64,000 bases of DNA, taken from positions 62,001 to 126,000 of the forward strand of contig NZ_JACATN010000001.1 of NCBI RefSeq assembly GCF_018603515.1, written 5' to 3'. Positions 18,419 to 27,674 of this stretch are shown here, one piece after another. How positions within the stretch are numbered: position 1 is the first letter of the stretch; every line of letters starts with the position of its first letter. The stretch comes from Zobellia barbeyronii. GTDB taxonomy: Bacteria; Bacteroidota; Bacteroidia; Flavobacteriales; Flavobacteriaceae. Below the pieces are notes generated by a model that made no database searches, was not told the origin of the DNA, and was given only the letters and a program-made list of their open reading frames with translations. A program made the translations under genes and the position numbers.

Positions 18419-21400
18419 ATGATCACCAAATTATTTAACCCAAGAAAAAAGCTAGTGTGGCTTTTGCTAAATATTTTTTCTGCTGTAATCCTCTATTCAC
18501 AAGATCAGCAAAAAATAACAGGATTAGTTCTTGATCAAAATGGAATTCCCTTAGCAGGGGCCTCCATAGTGATAAAGGGTACAACTCAAGGTACATCTAC
18601 CGATTTTGATGGTAATTTCATCTTGAATGCGCCTCTTGATGCCACCACCTTAACCGCTTCGTACATTGGTTACGCCAATGCAGAAGTGCCCATTTCAAAC
18701 AGCCCCATAACTATTAAATTACAGGAAGATTCCAGTCAACTAGAAGAAGTCGTAGTAGTTGGTTATGGTACGCAAAATAAAAGTGATGTGGTAAACGCAG
18801 TAGCCACAACAGATATTGAAAAAGCTATATTAACACCTACAGCAGATGTCAATGAGATGCTAAGAGGTAGAATAGCAGGCTTACAAGTAGATGTAGGAGG
18901 AGGTACTTTAAGGCCAGGAGGGACATCTAATATAATCTTTAGGGGCCAAGGTTCTATTGAGGGTAGCGTTAGTGCCATTTATGTTGTAGATGGCATCATC
19001 AGAGATGGAGGAATTGAAGATATAGATTCTGATGATATAGAATCAATGGAGTTCCTAAAAGATGCATCTGCACAAGCTATTTACGGCTCAAGAGGGGCCA
19101 ATGGTGTAGTTCTAATTACTACCAAAAGAGGCAAGAGCGGCAAAGTCAGTGTAAATTATCACGGGTTCGTATCATCAAAATCCATAGAGCGTAATTTTGA
19201 CGTCTATAACGGACAAGAGTTTGCTCAATTAAGAAGAGAAGCCGCTAGGTCTAATATTGCGGATGGAACTTACCCCAACGAAGAGGATATCTTTTCTGAA
19301 TTAGAATTGGCCTCCATCGCCAACAACGAATTCATTAACTGGGAAGATGAGTTGGTAAAAAACGGTTACGTAAACAGTCAGTCTGTTAGCGTAAGTGGCG
19401 GTACTGAATTCACAAAGGTTTTCGGTAGTGTCAATTACTTTAAGGAAGAGGGTATTATTCCAACTTCCAATTATACTAGAAAAACGTTACGCCTAAACGT
19501 AGATCAAAAAATCAGTGATAAGTTTTCAGTAAATTTTGATCTAAACATCTTGAACGATGATACCGAAAGGGCTGCAAACGTAAATGTAATCACTACTTCA
19601 CCTTTGGGCAGGGCCTATGATGAAGATGGTAACCTAACACAATTTCCAAGTGGCGAGGAACTGTCCGCAGTAAACCCTATCTGGAATTTAAGGGAGCAAG
19701 ATAATGATGAAAAGGGAAATGATTATGTAATAAATGTTACTCCTATTTGGCAAATTACCAAAGACCTACAATATCAATTAAAGACCAACCTTACCAGAAG
19801 AACATCGGAAAGAGGACAGTACCAATCTTCACTAAGTTCCGCTGGTGATGATGTCAATGGCATAGCTAGAATTGACAATAGTTTGACAGAGTCTTATTTA
19901 ATAGAAAACATATTAACCTATGATAAGGCCTTTAACGAAAATAATAGGCTGAATCTGACTTTCGTTCAATCTTCTCAAGAAAATAAATACAGTAGAACAT
20001 TTACCGAAGGACAAGGTTTTACCAATGAAAGTCTTAGTTACGACGGTATTTCTAATGCAGTAGGGAACGTGACTGTTGAACGCGACAAAAATCAACAACG
20101 ACTGGCTTCCTTTATGACTAGGGCCAGATACAATCTCAATAATAAATATCTATTAACTGCAACCGCTAGGGCCGATGGTGCTTCCGTTAATTCACAAGAT
20201 AATAAATGGAGCTTTAACCCCGCAGCTTCCTTTGCTTGGAAAATACATAATGAGGGCTTTTTGGAAGATGTAAATTCTGTTCAAGAACTAAAATTCAGAG
20301 CAAGTTATGGTTCTTTAGTAAATGACCTTGGGCGTGCTTATACCTCTTTATTTACTGCAGACGGACAAAATTACACTTTTGACGGCGAATCCTTTTCAGG
20401 CTACTCACCTTCAGTAATTCTTCCTAACACAGATTTAAAATTCGAAAGAATAACAACACTGAACTTAGGTCTTGATTTTTCATTGTTCAATAGGATTTTG
20501 ACAGGTAATGTCGATTATTACGATGCAAGAACAACAGATTTGTTGCTCCGTAGAGGTGTACCTTCTATAACAGGCTACCAATACACCTTCTTTAATGCAG
20601 GAGAGCTTCAAAACACTGGTATAGAATTAAATCTAACAGCAAATATTATTAATAACGATAATTTTAGATGGTCGGTTTCAACCAATTGGTCCAAAAACAA
20701 AAACAAATTATTAGAACTTTATAACGATGGAGACAATAACCCCATTACTACAGATGATAGTTATGGGTATTATGTAGGACAACCCGTTGGGGTTATATAC
20801 CAATATGAGTTTGATGGTATTTGGCAAGAAGGCGAAGATTTTGCGAATGCTCCACAGGCAAACCCAGAGTCGGCGTTACCACAGGAAAACCTAAGACCCG
20901 GAGATATTAAAATTAAAGACACTAACGGGGTAGATGATAATGGCAATGAAACTGGAATACCCGATGGAAAGATAACACTTGAAGATCGAGTCTATAAAAA
21001 TTCCAATCCAGAATGGTTCGGTTCGTTTTCCACTACAATAGAATATAAAGGCTTTGATTTGTTTGTAGATTTCTATGCTGTTGAAGGTACTACCAAAGTA
21101 AATCCCTTCTTGTCAGATTTCAATAACGGTGGCACACTTTCTGGCAAGCTAAATGGTGTAAAGGTAGATTATTATACTCCCGAGAACCCGTCCACATCAT
21201 TTCCTAGACCTGATTTTGATAGTACTCCGTTATATTTAAATGCATTGGCGGTAACAGATGCGTCCTATTTAAGATTAAGGACAGTTAGTTTAGGTTACAC
21301 GTTGCCCAGTGCTATAACCTCTGATTTAAGTCTTGAGCAAATTAGGTTTTACGTTACCGGAACCAACTTGTTCACCAATACCGATTATATCGGCTATAGT

Positions 21401-21493
21401 CCTGAAGTTAATATTAGAAATACCTTTTCAAATGCCGACACTGGCTATCCAGATGCAAGAAGTTTCACTTTTGGTTTAAGGGTTAAATTTTAA
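18419..21493 (+). CDS. SusC/RagA-type TonB-dependent transporter (second pair)
   Basis: ATG 18419 gives 1024 residues with a signal peptide (WLLLNIFSAVILYSQ); the frame runs 56 codons further upstream, but that stretch is Cys-rich and lacks a better signal, so I treat it as leader. Features are the carboxypeptidase-regulatory-like domain (GIPLAGASIVIKGTTQG), the SusC signature EEVVVVGYGTQNKSDVVNAV, a plug with IYGSRGANGVVLITTKRGK and a barrel ending in FGLRVKF. It is followed after 11 bp by its susD partner. It imports oligosaccharides or related solutes. The linked GH16 suggests a beta-1,3-glucan, but the GDPD gene leaves other substrates open. Confidence 0.95.
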   Translation: MITKLFNPRKKLVWLLLNIFSAVILYSQDQQKITGLVLDQNGIPLAGASIVIKGTTQGTSTDFDGNFILNAPLDATTLTASYIGYANAEVPISNSPITIKLQEDSSQLEEVVVVGYGTQNKSDVVNAVATTDIEKAILTPTADVNEMLRGRIAGLQVDVGGGTLRPGGTSNIIFRGQGSIEGSVSAIYVVDGIIRDGGIEDIDSDDIESMEFLKDASAQAIYGSRGANGVVLITTKRGKSGKVSVNYHGFVSSKSIERNFDVYNGQEFAQLRREAARSNIADGTYPNEEDIFSELELASIANNEFINWEDELVKNGYVNSQSVSVSGGTEFTKVFGSVNYFKEEGIIPTSNYTRKTLRLNVDQKISDKFSVNFDLNILNDDTERAANVNVITTSPLGRAYDEDGNLTQFPSGEELSAVNPIWNLREQDNDEKGNDYVINVTPIWQITKDLQYQLKTNLTRRTSERGQYQSSLSSAGDDVNGIARIDNSLTESYLIENILTYDKAFNENNRLNLTFVQSSQENKYSRTFTEGQGFTNESLSYDGISNAVGNVTVERDKNQQRLASFMTRARYNLNNKYLLTATARADGASVNSQDNKWSFNPAASFAWKIHNEGFLEDVNSVQELKFRASYGSLVNDLGRAYTSLFTADGQNYTFDGESFSGYSPSVILPNTDLKFERITTLNLGLDFSLFNRILTGNVDYYDARTTDLLLRRGVPSITGYQYTFFNAGELQNTGIELNLTANIINNDNFRWSVSTNWSKNKNKLLELYNDGDNNPITTDDSYGYYVGQPVGVIYQYEFDGIWQEGEDFANAPQANPESALPQENLRPGDIKIKDTNGVDDNGNETGIPDGKITLEDRVYKNSNPEWFGSFSTTIEYKGFDLFVDFYAVEGTTKVNPFLSDFNNGGTLSGKLNGVKVDYYTPENPSTSFPRPDFDSTPLYLNALAVTDASYLRLRTVSLGYTLPSAITSDLSLEQIRFYVTGTNLFTNTDYIGYSPEVNIRNTFSNADTGYPDARSFTFGLRVKF

Positions 21494-21504
21494 AATAAGA
21501 AATT

Positions 21505-23109
21505 ATGAATACCGAAAAACTATATATAAGATTAAAGAAGGGGTTTGCCTTACTAACGGTAGTCTTTTTTGCCATATCATGCGAAGATTATTTAGAAGAG
21601 CAACCAAGTACCTTAATAGATTCTGATTACATATATACTACCGAAGAAGGATTAAAGTCAGGAGTAGTAAGTTTATACAAGTTTAATAGGGACAGATATG
21701 ACAACGGCACCGAAGATTTTATGGGAGCCGTATTAATGTCGTCACGAAGCGATCTCGCCTTTAGCAGAACAGGTTACACTGGCTTAATGGGTAGATATGA
21801 AAGAGGAGTCTCTCCTGTAGACCAGGGTGCCAATTTTGTGTCATCGTTATTTTGGAAGCATTTTTATAACATTACCAATAAGGCAACTGAAATCATTAAT
21901 GCCGCCGAGGAATTGGAAGAGATTGATGACGATACAAGAAACCAAGTTTTGGCCGAAGCCAAGTTTTTTAGATCCAACTCTTATTTTTATTTATATCGAA
22001 TGTTCAATAACATTTTCGTTACCACAAATACGGTCACGGTAGACAATGCTTTTGATGTTATTAACGATAAATCGTCGAAAGAAGAAATCTTTGCACTATT
22101 GAATAGCGATTTAGATTTCGCTATAGAACATCTAGACTGGAACGATACTTTTGGTCGTATAACGAAGGGGACTGCAAAACACGTCAAAGCCAAAGTTGCC
22201 ATGTGGGAAGGGGATTGGGAAGAAGCTAAATACCAAGCGGTTTCTCTAATTGAAGAAGGACCTCACAGTTTAATGCCAACTACAGAAGATGTCTTTTCGG
22301 GTGATAGAAATCACGAAGAAGCATTGTTCGTCGTACAATCCCAAGATGATTTATTGGGCGGTGGAGACAACACTATGATGAATGCTAATTATGTCACCCA
22401 GTACTTTCAAATTTCGGGTATAGAGGCCAATATAGCGCAAGGTGGCAGAGGGTTCTCTAGAATCCTACCCAACAGATATTTACTGGATCTTCTTGCAGAA
22501 GATCCCAATGACTCCAGAGATAAGGACACCTATTTTAGATTAAAATACTATTACACATCTGGTGACAGCATCAACCAAGAAATTAAAATCTATAAACCCA
22601 TTACAGATTTAAATAATCCTAGTGAAACTTACACTTCATATTACCAAAGACTTCACCCATCCTGTATAAAGTTTGCTCAAGAAGATGACAATCCAAATTC
22701 CTATCTTCAAAGAAGCAATATAATGGTATTTAGATTAGCGGAGACCTACTTAATAGCGGCAGAAGCCATAATGCGTTCTAGTGGAGACCCTCTACCCTAT
22801 TTAAATGCAGTAAGATTAAGAGCGGGAGCCACACCCGTAACCACTGTAGATGAACAAGCTATATTAGATGAACGAGCACGCGAACTTGCCTTTGAAGGTG
22901 AACGATGGTTTACCTTAAAAAGAATGGGGCAAGAGGTAATAAATAGACAAATTACGAACTATGCTGGCGATGGCGAATACTTTCCTGCCAATTTAGGAGA
23001 AAAAGACCCACGCTCTAATTGGAAACCCTACTATATCCATTTTCCTATTGCAGAAATTGATCTTGACTTATTAGGACCTGGCTATCCACAGAATGATGGT
23101 TATAATTAA
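21505..23109 (+). CDS. SusD/RagB-type outer-membrane lipoprotein (second pair)
   Basis: A 534-residue SusD homologue with lipobox AISC (Cys26) followed by EDYLEEQPSTLID. The TPR-like N-terminal part has AEAKFFRSNSYFYLYRMF and AKVAMWEGDWEEAKYQ; the C-terminal part has RLAETYLIAAEAIMRSSG and the ERARELAFEGERWFTLKRMG block typical of this family. It pairs with the SusC encoded 11 bp upstream. A stem-loop after the gene separates it partly from the glycerophosphodiesterase gene. Confidence 0.95.
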   Translation: MNTEKLYIRLKKGFALLTVVFFAISCEDYLEEQPSTLIDSDYIYTTEEGLKSGVVSLYKFNRDRYDNGTEDFMGAVLMSSRSDLAFSRTGYTGLMGRYERGVSPVDQGANFVSSLFWKHFYNITNKATEIINAAEELEEIDDDTRNQVLAEAKFFRSNSYFYLYRMFNNIFVTTNTVTVDNAFDVINDKSSKEEIFALLNSDLDFAIEHLDWNDTFGRITKGTAKHVKAKVAMWEGDWEEAKYQAVSLIEEGPHSLMPTTEDVFSGDRNHEEALFVVQSQDDLLGGGDNTMMNANYVTQYFQISGIEANIAQGGRGFSRILPNRYLLDLLAEDPNDSRDKDTYFRLKYYYTSGDSINQEIKIYKPITDLNNPSETYTSYYQRLHPSCIKFAQEDDNPNSYLQRSNIMVFRLAETYLIAAEAIMRSSGDPLPYLNAVRLRAGATPVTTVDEQAILDERARELAFEGERWFTLKRMGQEVINRQITNYAGDGEYFPANLGEKDPRSNWKPYYIHFPIAEIDLDLLGPGYPQNDGYN

Positions 23110-23145
23110 AAATACCCCCGAGTAATACTTAAGTGAGTTGAGTAA

Positions 23146-23177
23146 TTTGGGCATGGGTCTTAGGGCCTGTGCCTAAA
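23146..23177 (+). terminator. Stem-loop after susD2
   Basis: TTTGGGCA (23146-23153) pairs with TGCCTAAA (23170-23177), with one G-T pair, and the stem may continue inward through further G-T and G-C pairs. No T-run follows, so it may be a partial terminator or an mRNA-stabilising structure between susD2 and the next gene. Confidence 0.4.
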
Positions 23178-23200
23178 TATTAATGTTTAAAATGTAAAGT

Positions 23201-23983
23201 ATGAGATGTATTGTTCTATTGATAACAATGATTCTAATCGGTTCGTGTTCAGCTACAAAAGAAACTGTCAATTTTTCACAAAATAAAGTCGTCGCCCACA
23301 GAGGTGCATGGAAGGCTAAAAATTTACCAGAAAATTCTATTGCTGCGCTAAAGGAAGCGATTCGAAAACAATACGCAGGTTCCGAATTTGATGTACGCAT
23401 GACTGTGAACGATTCTTTAATAATTACCCATGACCCAGATTATGCCAGTCTGAATATAGAAGAAACCAGTTATGAAGACCTAAGCAAATTTCCGTTAAAG
23501 AATGGAGAGATATTACCTACCCTAAGAGAATATATTTTGGCCGGCCTTGAAAATAATACGACTACACGTCTTGTTTGTGAAATAAAGCCATCCAAAAATA
23601 AGGAAAGAGGACTATTGATTGCCGAAAAAGTCTATCAAATGGTTAATGAACTCAAAGCACAACACATGGTTATATATATTAGTTTTAGCTATGATATTTT
23701 AAAGCGATTGGAAGAACTGAATCCTGAAGTACACACGCAGTATCTAGACGGCAGCAAATCTCCCGAGGTACTAAAGCGTGATGGCATCGATGGTGCCGAT
23801 TATTACTTATCCGTCTTTAAAAAACATCCGGAATGGATTACAAGTGCCAAAAAGAACAAAATAGCCCTAAATGCGTGGACGGTAAACGAAGAAGATGAAA
23901 TGGAGTGGTTCTTAAAAAATAATTTTGATTTTATCACCACAAACGAACCAGAGTTGTTACTTAAGAAAACGACACAACCTTAA
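23201..23983 (+). CDS. Glycerophosphodiester phosphodiesterase lipoprotein
   Basis: A 260-residue GDPD-family TIM-barrel with lipobox IGSC (Cys16). Active-site signatures are VAHRGAW (first His), ENSIAALKEAI, the metal pair EFDVRMT, and THDP (second His), with CEIKPS further on and a typical end (ALNAWTVNEEDEMEWFL then DFITTNEP). It releases glycerol-3-phosphate from glycerophosphodiesters in the periplasm. It starts 91 bp after susD2 on the same strand and precedes a GH16 gene. This may mean that the imported substrate carries a glycerophosphate group, or that the operon also scavenges phosphate. The function is strong; the link to the SusCD pair is inference. Confidence 0.88.
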   Translation: MRCIVLLITMILIGSCSATKETVNFSQNKVVAHRGAWKAKNLPENSIAALKEAIRKQYAGSEFDVRMTVNDSLIITHDPDYASLNIEETSYEDLSKFPLKNGEILPTLREYILAGLENNTTTRLVCEIKPSKNKERGLLIAEKVYQMVNELKAQHMVIYISFSYDILKRLEELNPEVHTQYLDGSKSPEVLKRDGIDGADYYLSVFKKHPEWITSAKKNKIALNAWTVNEEDEMEWFLKNNFDFITTNEPELLLKKTTQP

Positions 23984-24040
23984 AAAAGAGTTCTTTCATG
24001 AAGAATTCAGTTATGACCATTACATTTTCCCCAAGTTTCT

Positions 24041-24048
24041 TATCTTGT
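24041..24048 (+). promoter_or_regulatory. TATCTTG motif before the first GH16 gene
   Basis: TATCTTGT lies 18 nt before the ATG at 24067. Nearly the same word occurs before the genes at 30932 and 33678 at a similar distance, so it may be a variant -10 element. Confidence 0.35.
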
Positions 24049-24066
24049 TTATATAACTAAAATCCC

Positions 24067-24954
24067 ATGCAAAAGCCCTCTATTTTCAAATACCTTCTAC
24101 TTTTAATTTTTGTAGGATTTATTGTTGGCAGTTGCGAAAGCAACCCTAAGAAAAACAAAAACATTGAGCCAGTGGAAGAATCGTCCGAAGCCTACACATT
24201 GGTATGGGCGGATGAATTTGATGGTACTGGCAAACCAAAATCTGCTAATTGGGCCTACGAAACAGGTTTTATTAGAAATAACGAGAGACAATACTATACC
24301 GACAATTCTAAGAACGTTCGTCTCGAGGATGGCTTTCTCATTATAGAAGCCCACAAGGAAAAGGTAACAAACAAGGCATTTGTTTCTGAAGAGGCTGACA
24401 ACTGGATGAAAAATAAGGAGTTTGGAGAGTACTCCTCCGCCAGCTTGACTACTAAGGATATAACCGAATGGAAATATGGCAAAATTAGTGTTCGAGCCAA
24501 GTTGCCGAAGGGTACTGGAACATGGCCGGCTATCTGGATGTTGGGTGAGAATTGGAAAGAAGTAGGTTGGCCAAAATGTGGCGAAATAGATATCATGGAA
24601 CACGTTGGCTATCAAAACGATTCGATTTTCGGTACCGTTCATACTGAATCTTTCAACCACATTAAAGGAACCGAAGTTGGCAAGTCTGTGTTCATTGAAA
24701 ACCCATATGATAATTTCCATGAATATTCTATAGAATGGACTCCCGAGAAAATTGTATTCATATTAGATGGCAATGCTTACCATCAGTTTGAAAACCTGAA
24801 CAAAACCTATGCGGAATGGCCTTTTGACCAAGCTTTTCATTTAAAATTGAACTTAGCCATCGGTGGTAGTTGGGGAGGACAAAAGGGTATAGACGACAGT
24901 ATCTTTCCTCAACAAATGATAATTGATTATGCCAGAGTATATCAAAAGGAGTAA
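24067..24954 (+). CDS. GH16 laminarinase-like lipoprotein (copy 1)
   Basis: A 295-residue GH16 enzyme with lipobox VGSC (Cys23), anchored outside the cytoplasm. The catalytic motif is GEIDIMEHVG: Glu173 nucleophile, Asp175, Glu178 acid/base, the bulged form found in beta-1,3(4)-glucanases rather than in kappa-carrageenases or agarases. WPAIWMLGENW and GSWGGQKGID are further laminarinase-type blocks. It should cut laminarin-like beta-1,3-glucan. It follows the SusCD/GDPD genes. A paralogue lies inverted at 29927-30739; this copy carries about 16 additional residues near 99-122 (including NKAFVSEEADNW) that the other lacks. Confidence 0.92.
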   Translation: MQKPSIFKYLLLLIFVGFIVGSCESNPKKNKNIEPVEESSEAYTLVWADEFDGTGKPKSANWAYETGFIRNNERQYYTDNSKNVRLEDGFLIIEAHKEKVTNKAFVSEEADNWMKNKEFGEYSSASLTTKDITEWKYGKISVRAKLPKGTGTWPAIWMLGENWKEVGWPKCGEIDIMEHVGYQNDSIFGTVHTESFNHIKGTEVGKSVFIENPYDNFHEYSIEWTPEKIVFILDGNAYHQFENLNKTYAEWPFDQAFHLKLNLAIGGSWGGQKGIDDSIFPQQMIIDYARVYQKE

Positions 24955-25350
24955 ATTATTCATTGAATTCGTAAGAAAGTTAATTCTATTATCAATTTCA
25001 GATTCTGCAACAATCTTCATTACACGTAAATTTCATTTCAGATTATTATGGTCTAGAAATTACAACCATCTTTTTTCTAGGTTACCATTAAAAAAAGTAT
25101 ATCATCTTTTATTTAGACTTTACAAAAATCGACATTCGTTTACATTTGAGAAAATCGACAAAATGGAGTATCCAATTATCAAGGAGGTGACGGTTTTTTT
25201 TGTCACTTTTACAGAAACTTAGTATTAGAATTCAGATCTGTCCGATTATACAATCGAAAAAACACAATCAATTCAATTTAACCTTGCAAATTGAGACAAG
25301 AAAAACAGAAACAAAAACCTTCCCCTAATATTCAACAAAATTAGCTCCCG
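24955..25350. other. 396-bp intergenic region
   Basis: No convincing gene. It holds AAGGAGGTGA at 25181-25190, a full match to the 16S anti-Shine-Dalgarno complement, and GTGAC-N10-GTCAC around it. A 42-codon frame from TTG 25200 to TAA 25328 follows at correct spacing but has no recognisable product. The rest is AT-rich without repeats. Confidence 0.5.
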
Positions 25351-26073
25351 ATGAAAAAGCTAAAAACATATTTTAACTGGAGCACTGGTAAGGATGCCGC
25401 ATTAGCATATTACCACCTTCAGAGAGATGACCTATACCAAGTAGACCAATTTATCACCTCTATAAATACACATCACAACCGAGTTTCCATGCACGGCCTT
25501 AGAAGGGAATTGTTATTAAAACAGGTTCAAGAAGTTGGGCTTCCGGTTACAACAATTGAACTTCCAGAGGAACCTACAATGGAAGAATACAACGCACAAA
25601 TGGAGCGCGCTGTCACCAAACTAAAGTCCGCAGGATACGCTCATTGCGGTTTTGGCGATATTTTCTTAGAAGACCTTAGGGCTTATAGAGAAGAGCAACT
25701 AAAAAAATATGATATTAAATGTTGTTTTCCTCTTTGGCAAAGAGACACTAAAGAGCTCTTAGAAGAGTTTTTAGACTTAGGCTTCAAAGCCATAGTTATC
25801 TGTATAAAATCTGAATTATTAGATGCCTCATTTGTGGGAAGAGAAATTGATAGAAATTTCATTAAAGACTTGCCTGCGAATGTTGACCCATGTGGCGAAA
25901 ATGGTGAATTTCATACCTTTTGTTATGATGGTCCTATTTTCAATAATCCTGTCAAATTTACTGTAGGCGAGAAAGTTTACCGGGAGTATAAGAACCCAGA
26001 AAAAGACACTAAAGCAAAAAAACCGGATTTAATGGGTTTCTGGTTCTGCGACTTAATACCGGTTGATGAATAA
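25351..26073 (+). CDS. Dph6-like (diphthine-ammonia ligase family) PP-loop ATPase
   Basis: A 240-residue member of the DUF71/Dph6 ATP-binding family. The N-terminal PP-loop is WSTGKDA (usual SGGKDS), then HGLRRELLLKQVQEVGLP, the family block HCGFGDIFLEDLRAYREEQL, and the C-terminal VDPCGENGEFHTF motif. In archaea and eukaryotes Dph6 amidates diphthine on EF2; bacteria lack diphthamide, so here it is likely an amidoligase or ATP pyrophosphatase with another substrate. It stands alone between intergenic regions of about 400 bp. The family is clear, the substrate unknown. Confidence 0.85.
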   Translation: MKKLKTYFNWSTGKDAALAYYHLQRDDLYQVDQFITSINTHHNRVSMHGLRRELLLKQVQEVGLPVTTIELPEEPTMEEYNAQMERAVTKLKSAGYAHCGFGDIFLEDLRAYREEQLKKYDIKCCFPLWQRDTKELLEEFLDLGFKAIVICIKSELLDASFVGREIDRNFIKDLPANVDPCGENGEFHTFCYDGPIFNNPVKFTVGEKVYREYKNPEKDTKAKKPDLMGFWFCDLIPVDE

Positions 26074-26432
26074 ATGATAAATAAACATCTACATGGATTT
26101 CTTATTTCTTAAAGCCCAAGGAAAAGAAATAGTACCAATAATCTCAATAATTCTTCCAAATAACCAGAATTGCAATATCCCGTTTAAGTCAATCTATTTT
26201 CATTTATTATCATCTTGGTGCTGGTTCATAAAGAAGTATCTTTGTCCTCGTATTATTTTTCAATACCCTTTCGCACTAGCGAATTGCTAAGGCTATTTTA
26301 AGTCCTTATTTTGATTAATAAAACTCTAGCAACCAATTTAATGCCTGATTGCTAGCAAGTAACTCATATAGTGGTTTTAATCCTTACGCCTTGCTCAGCT
26401 CATTACTTTGCAATTCGTTTCAATTCAAAAAA
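26074..26432. other. 359-bp intergenic region with an inverted repeat
   Basis: Contains CTAGCAA (26326-26332) facing TTGCTAG (26349-26355), a perfect 7-bp inverted repeat with a 16-nt loop, 77 bp before the methyltransferase start. A 65-codon frame at 26093-26290 looks like chance (no motif, odd composition). No RNA gene recognised. Confidence 0.5.
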
Positions 26433-27554
26433 ATGGCGCTTTCAAAATCTACAGTAAATAAAACTTCAAAAAAAGAAGATGACAAGTCTGAGCCAATTCT
26501 TGTAAACAAGCCAGAACCTTTTGTATCTGAAACAGGAAAACCCATAATAGTCTTTGACGGCTCTTTAGACCTTAAGCGTACTATTAAAATTTTAGAAGGT
26601 GGGAAGCCTATTTTAATAACTGCTTTTTATAGTGATGGCTTACTGCTTCTTAAAGAGTTGCAATTACATCTAAAGAAAAAGTTACCTAATAAAACCCTTA
26701 AAGAACAACACCAATTCCGTTCTGCTTTTCACAAACTTTCAAATCTAGTTTTAATAGAAATTGTAGACCATAAACTGGCCGTAAAAAAAGCTCCTTCCAT
26801 TGGTTGGTTAGAAAAATTATATCCAGAAGACAACGATTTCATATTATCCTTTCCGCAAGTTCAAGGCCTAAACAGTGCTTGGCAATGGTACAAAAACGGA
26901 ATTACCACTCCTGTGTTACGGAACAAAATACACCCTTATTACGGTACATATTTCTCTACCCGTTTTGAAAAACTGATTCTTTTTGATAACTGGTTAAAAC
27001 GTTATGAAGGACCTAAAAAATCTGCTATTGATGTAGGGGTTGGTACTGGCGTATTATCCTTCCAGATGGTTAAGCATGGTTTTCAAAAGGTTTTTGCCAC
27101 GGATACAAATCCTAATGCCATCATAGGCCTAAAAGAACAATTGGGAGACACGAAGCTTTCCAGAAAAATTGAGCTGGATTATGGTTCTCTTTTTGGAAAA
27201 TGGGACAAACAGACCGAATTAATTGTTTTTAATTCGCCTTGGTTACCAAAAATAGATAGTTCGGATAAAAATGATGAGGCTGTTTATTACGATAAAAAAC
27301 TATTTCCTGATTTCTTTGCCGCAGCAAAAGAGCGCTTGTTACCAGACGGGAAGCTTGTAATTATCTTTTCTAATATAGCCCAGTTAACAAAGTCAACTAA
27401 AGAACACCCTATTAAGAAGGAATTGGAGTCTGGCGGCAGGTTTAAATTAGAAAAGTCTTGGACAAAAGATGTGAAGGGTACTTCAGACAAAACAAAGGAG
27501 GATAAAGATTCTCGCCCTACCGAAGAAATAGAGCTTTGGGTATTGACAAACTAG
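26433..27554 (+). CDS. Class I SAM-dependent methyltransferase
   Basis: ATG 26433 gives 373 residues; an upstream in-frame start would add a low-complexity tail. The C-terminal half is a Rossmann methyltransferase: motif I SAIDVGVGTGVLSFQM, acidic ATDTNPNAI for the ribose, and VFNSPWLP in the place of the NPPY-type motif of HemK/PrmC and RsmC-like enzymes, which methylate amides or bases. The N-terminal ~170 residues are a separate domain that I do not recognise (LDLKRTIKILEGGKPIL). It stands alone and converges on a membrane-protein gene. The substrate is unknown; rRNA or protein is most likely from the motif. Confidence 0.75.
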   Translation: MALSKSTVNKTSKKEDDKSEPILVNKPEPFVSETGKPIIVFDGSLDLKRTIKILEGGKPILITAFYSDGLLLLKELQLHLKKKLPNKTLKEQHQFRSAFHKLSNLVLIEIVDHKLAVKKAPSIGWLEKLYPEDNDFILSFPQVQGLNSAWQWYKNGITTPVLRNKIHPYYGTYFSTRFEKLILFDNWLKRYEGPKKSAIDVGVGTGVLSFQMVKHGFQKVFATDTNPNAIIGLKEQLGDTKLSRKIELDYGSLFGKWDKQTELIVFNSPWLPKIDSSDKNDEAVYYDKKLFPDFFAAAKERLLPDGKLVIIFSNIAQLTKSTKEHPIKKELESGGRFKLEKSWTKDVKGTSDKTKEDKDSRPTEEIELWVLTN

Positions 27555-27674
27555 TCCCAAATAGCTTTTTTTCATTCAGCATGTTAGCTTTAAAGCAGTT
27601 TTAAGATGGTATTAGATTTTGATAAATCTTATCCTTCTTAGAGCAGCAAACTGCAACCATTCTATGAATAGCTT

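Noticed and set aside
24103-24720. 205-codon frame antisense to GH16 copy 1
   Set aside because: It mirrors a strongly supported GH16 gene, has no motif, and a comparable antisense frame exists in the paralogue (30041-30496), explained by shared codon pattern.
24923-25222. 99-codon frame overlapping the GH16 end
   Set aside because: It begins inside the GH16 coding region and reads through AT-rich gap sequence; no motif.
26093-26290. 65-codon frame after the Dph6-like gene
   Set aside because: Composition and lack of motif point to chance in AT-rich DNA.
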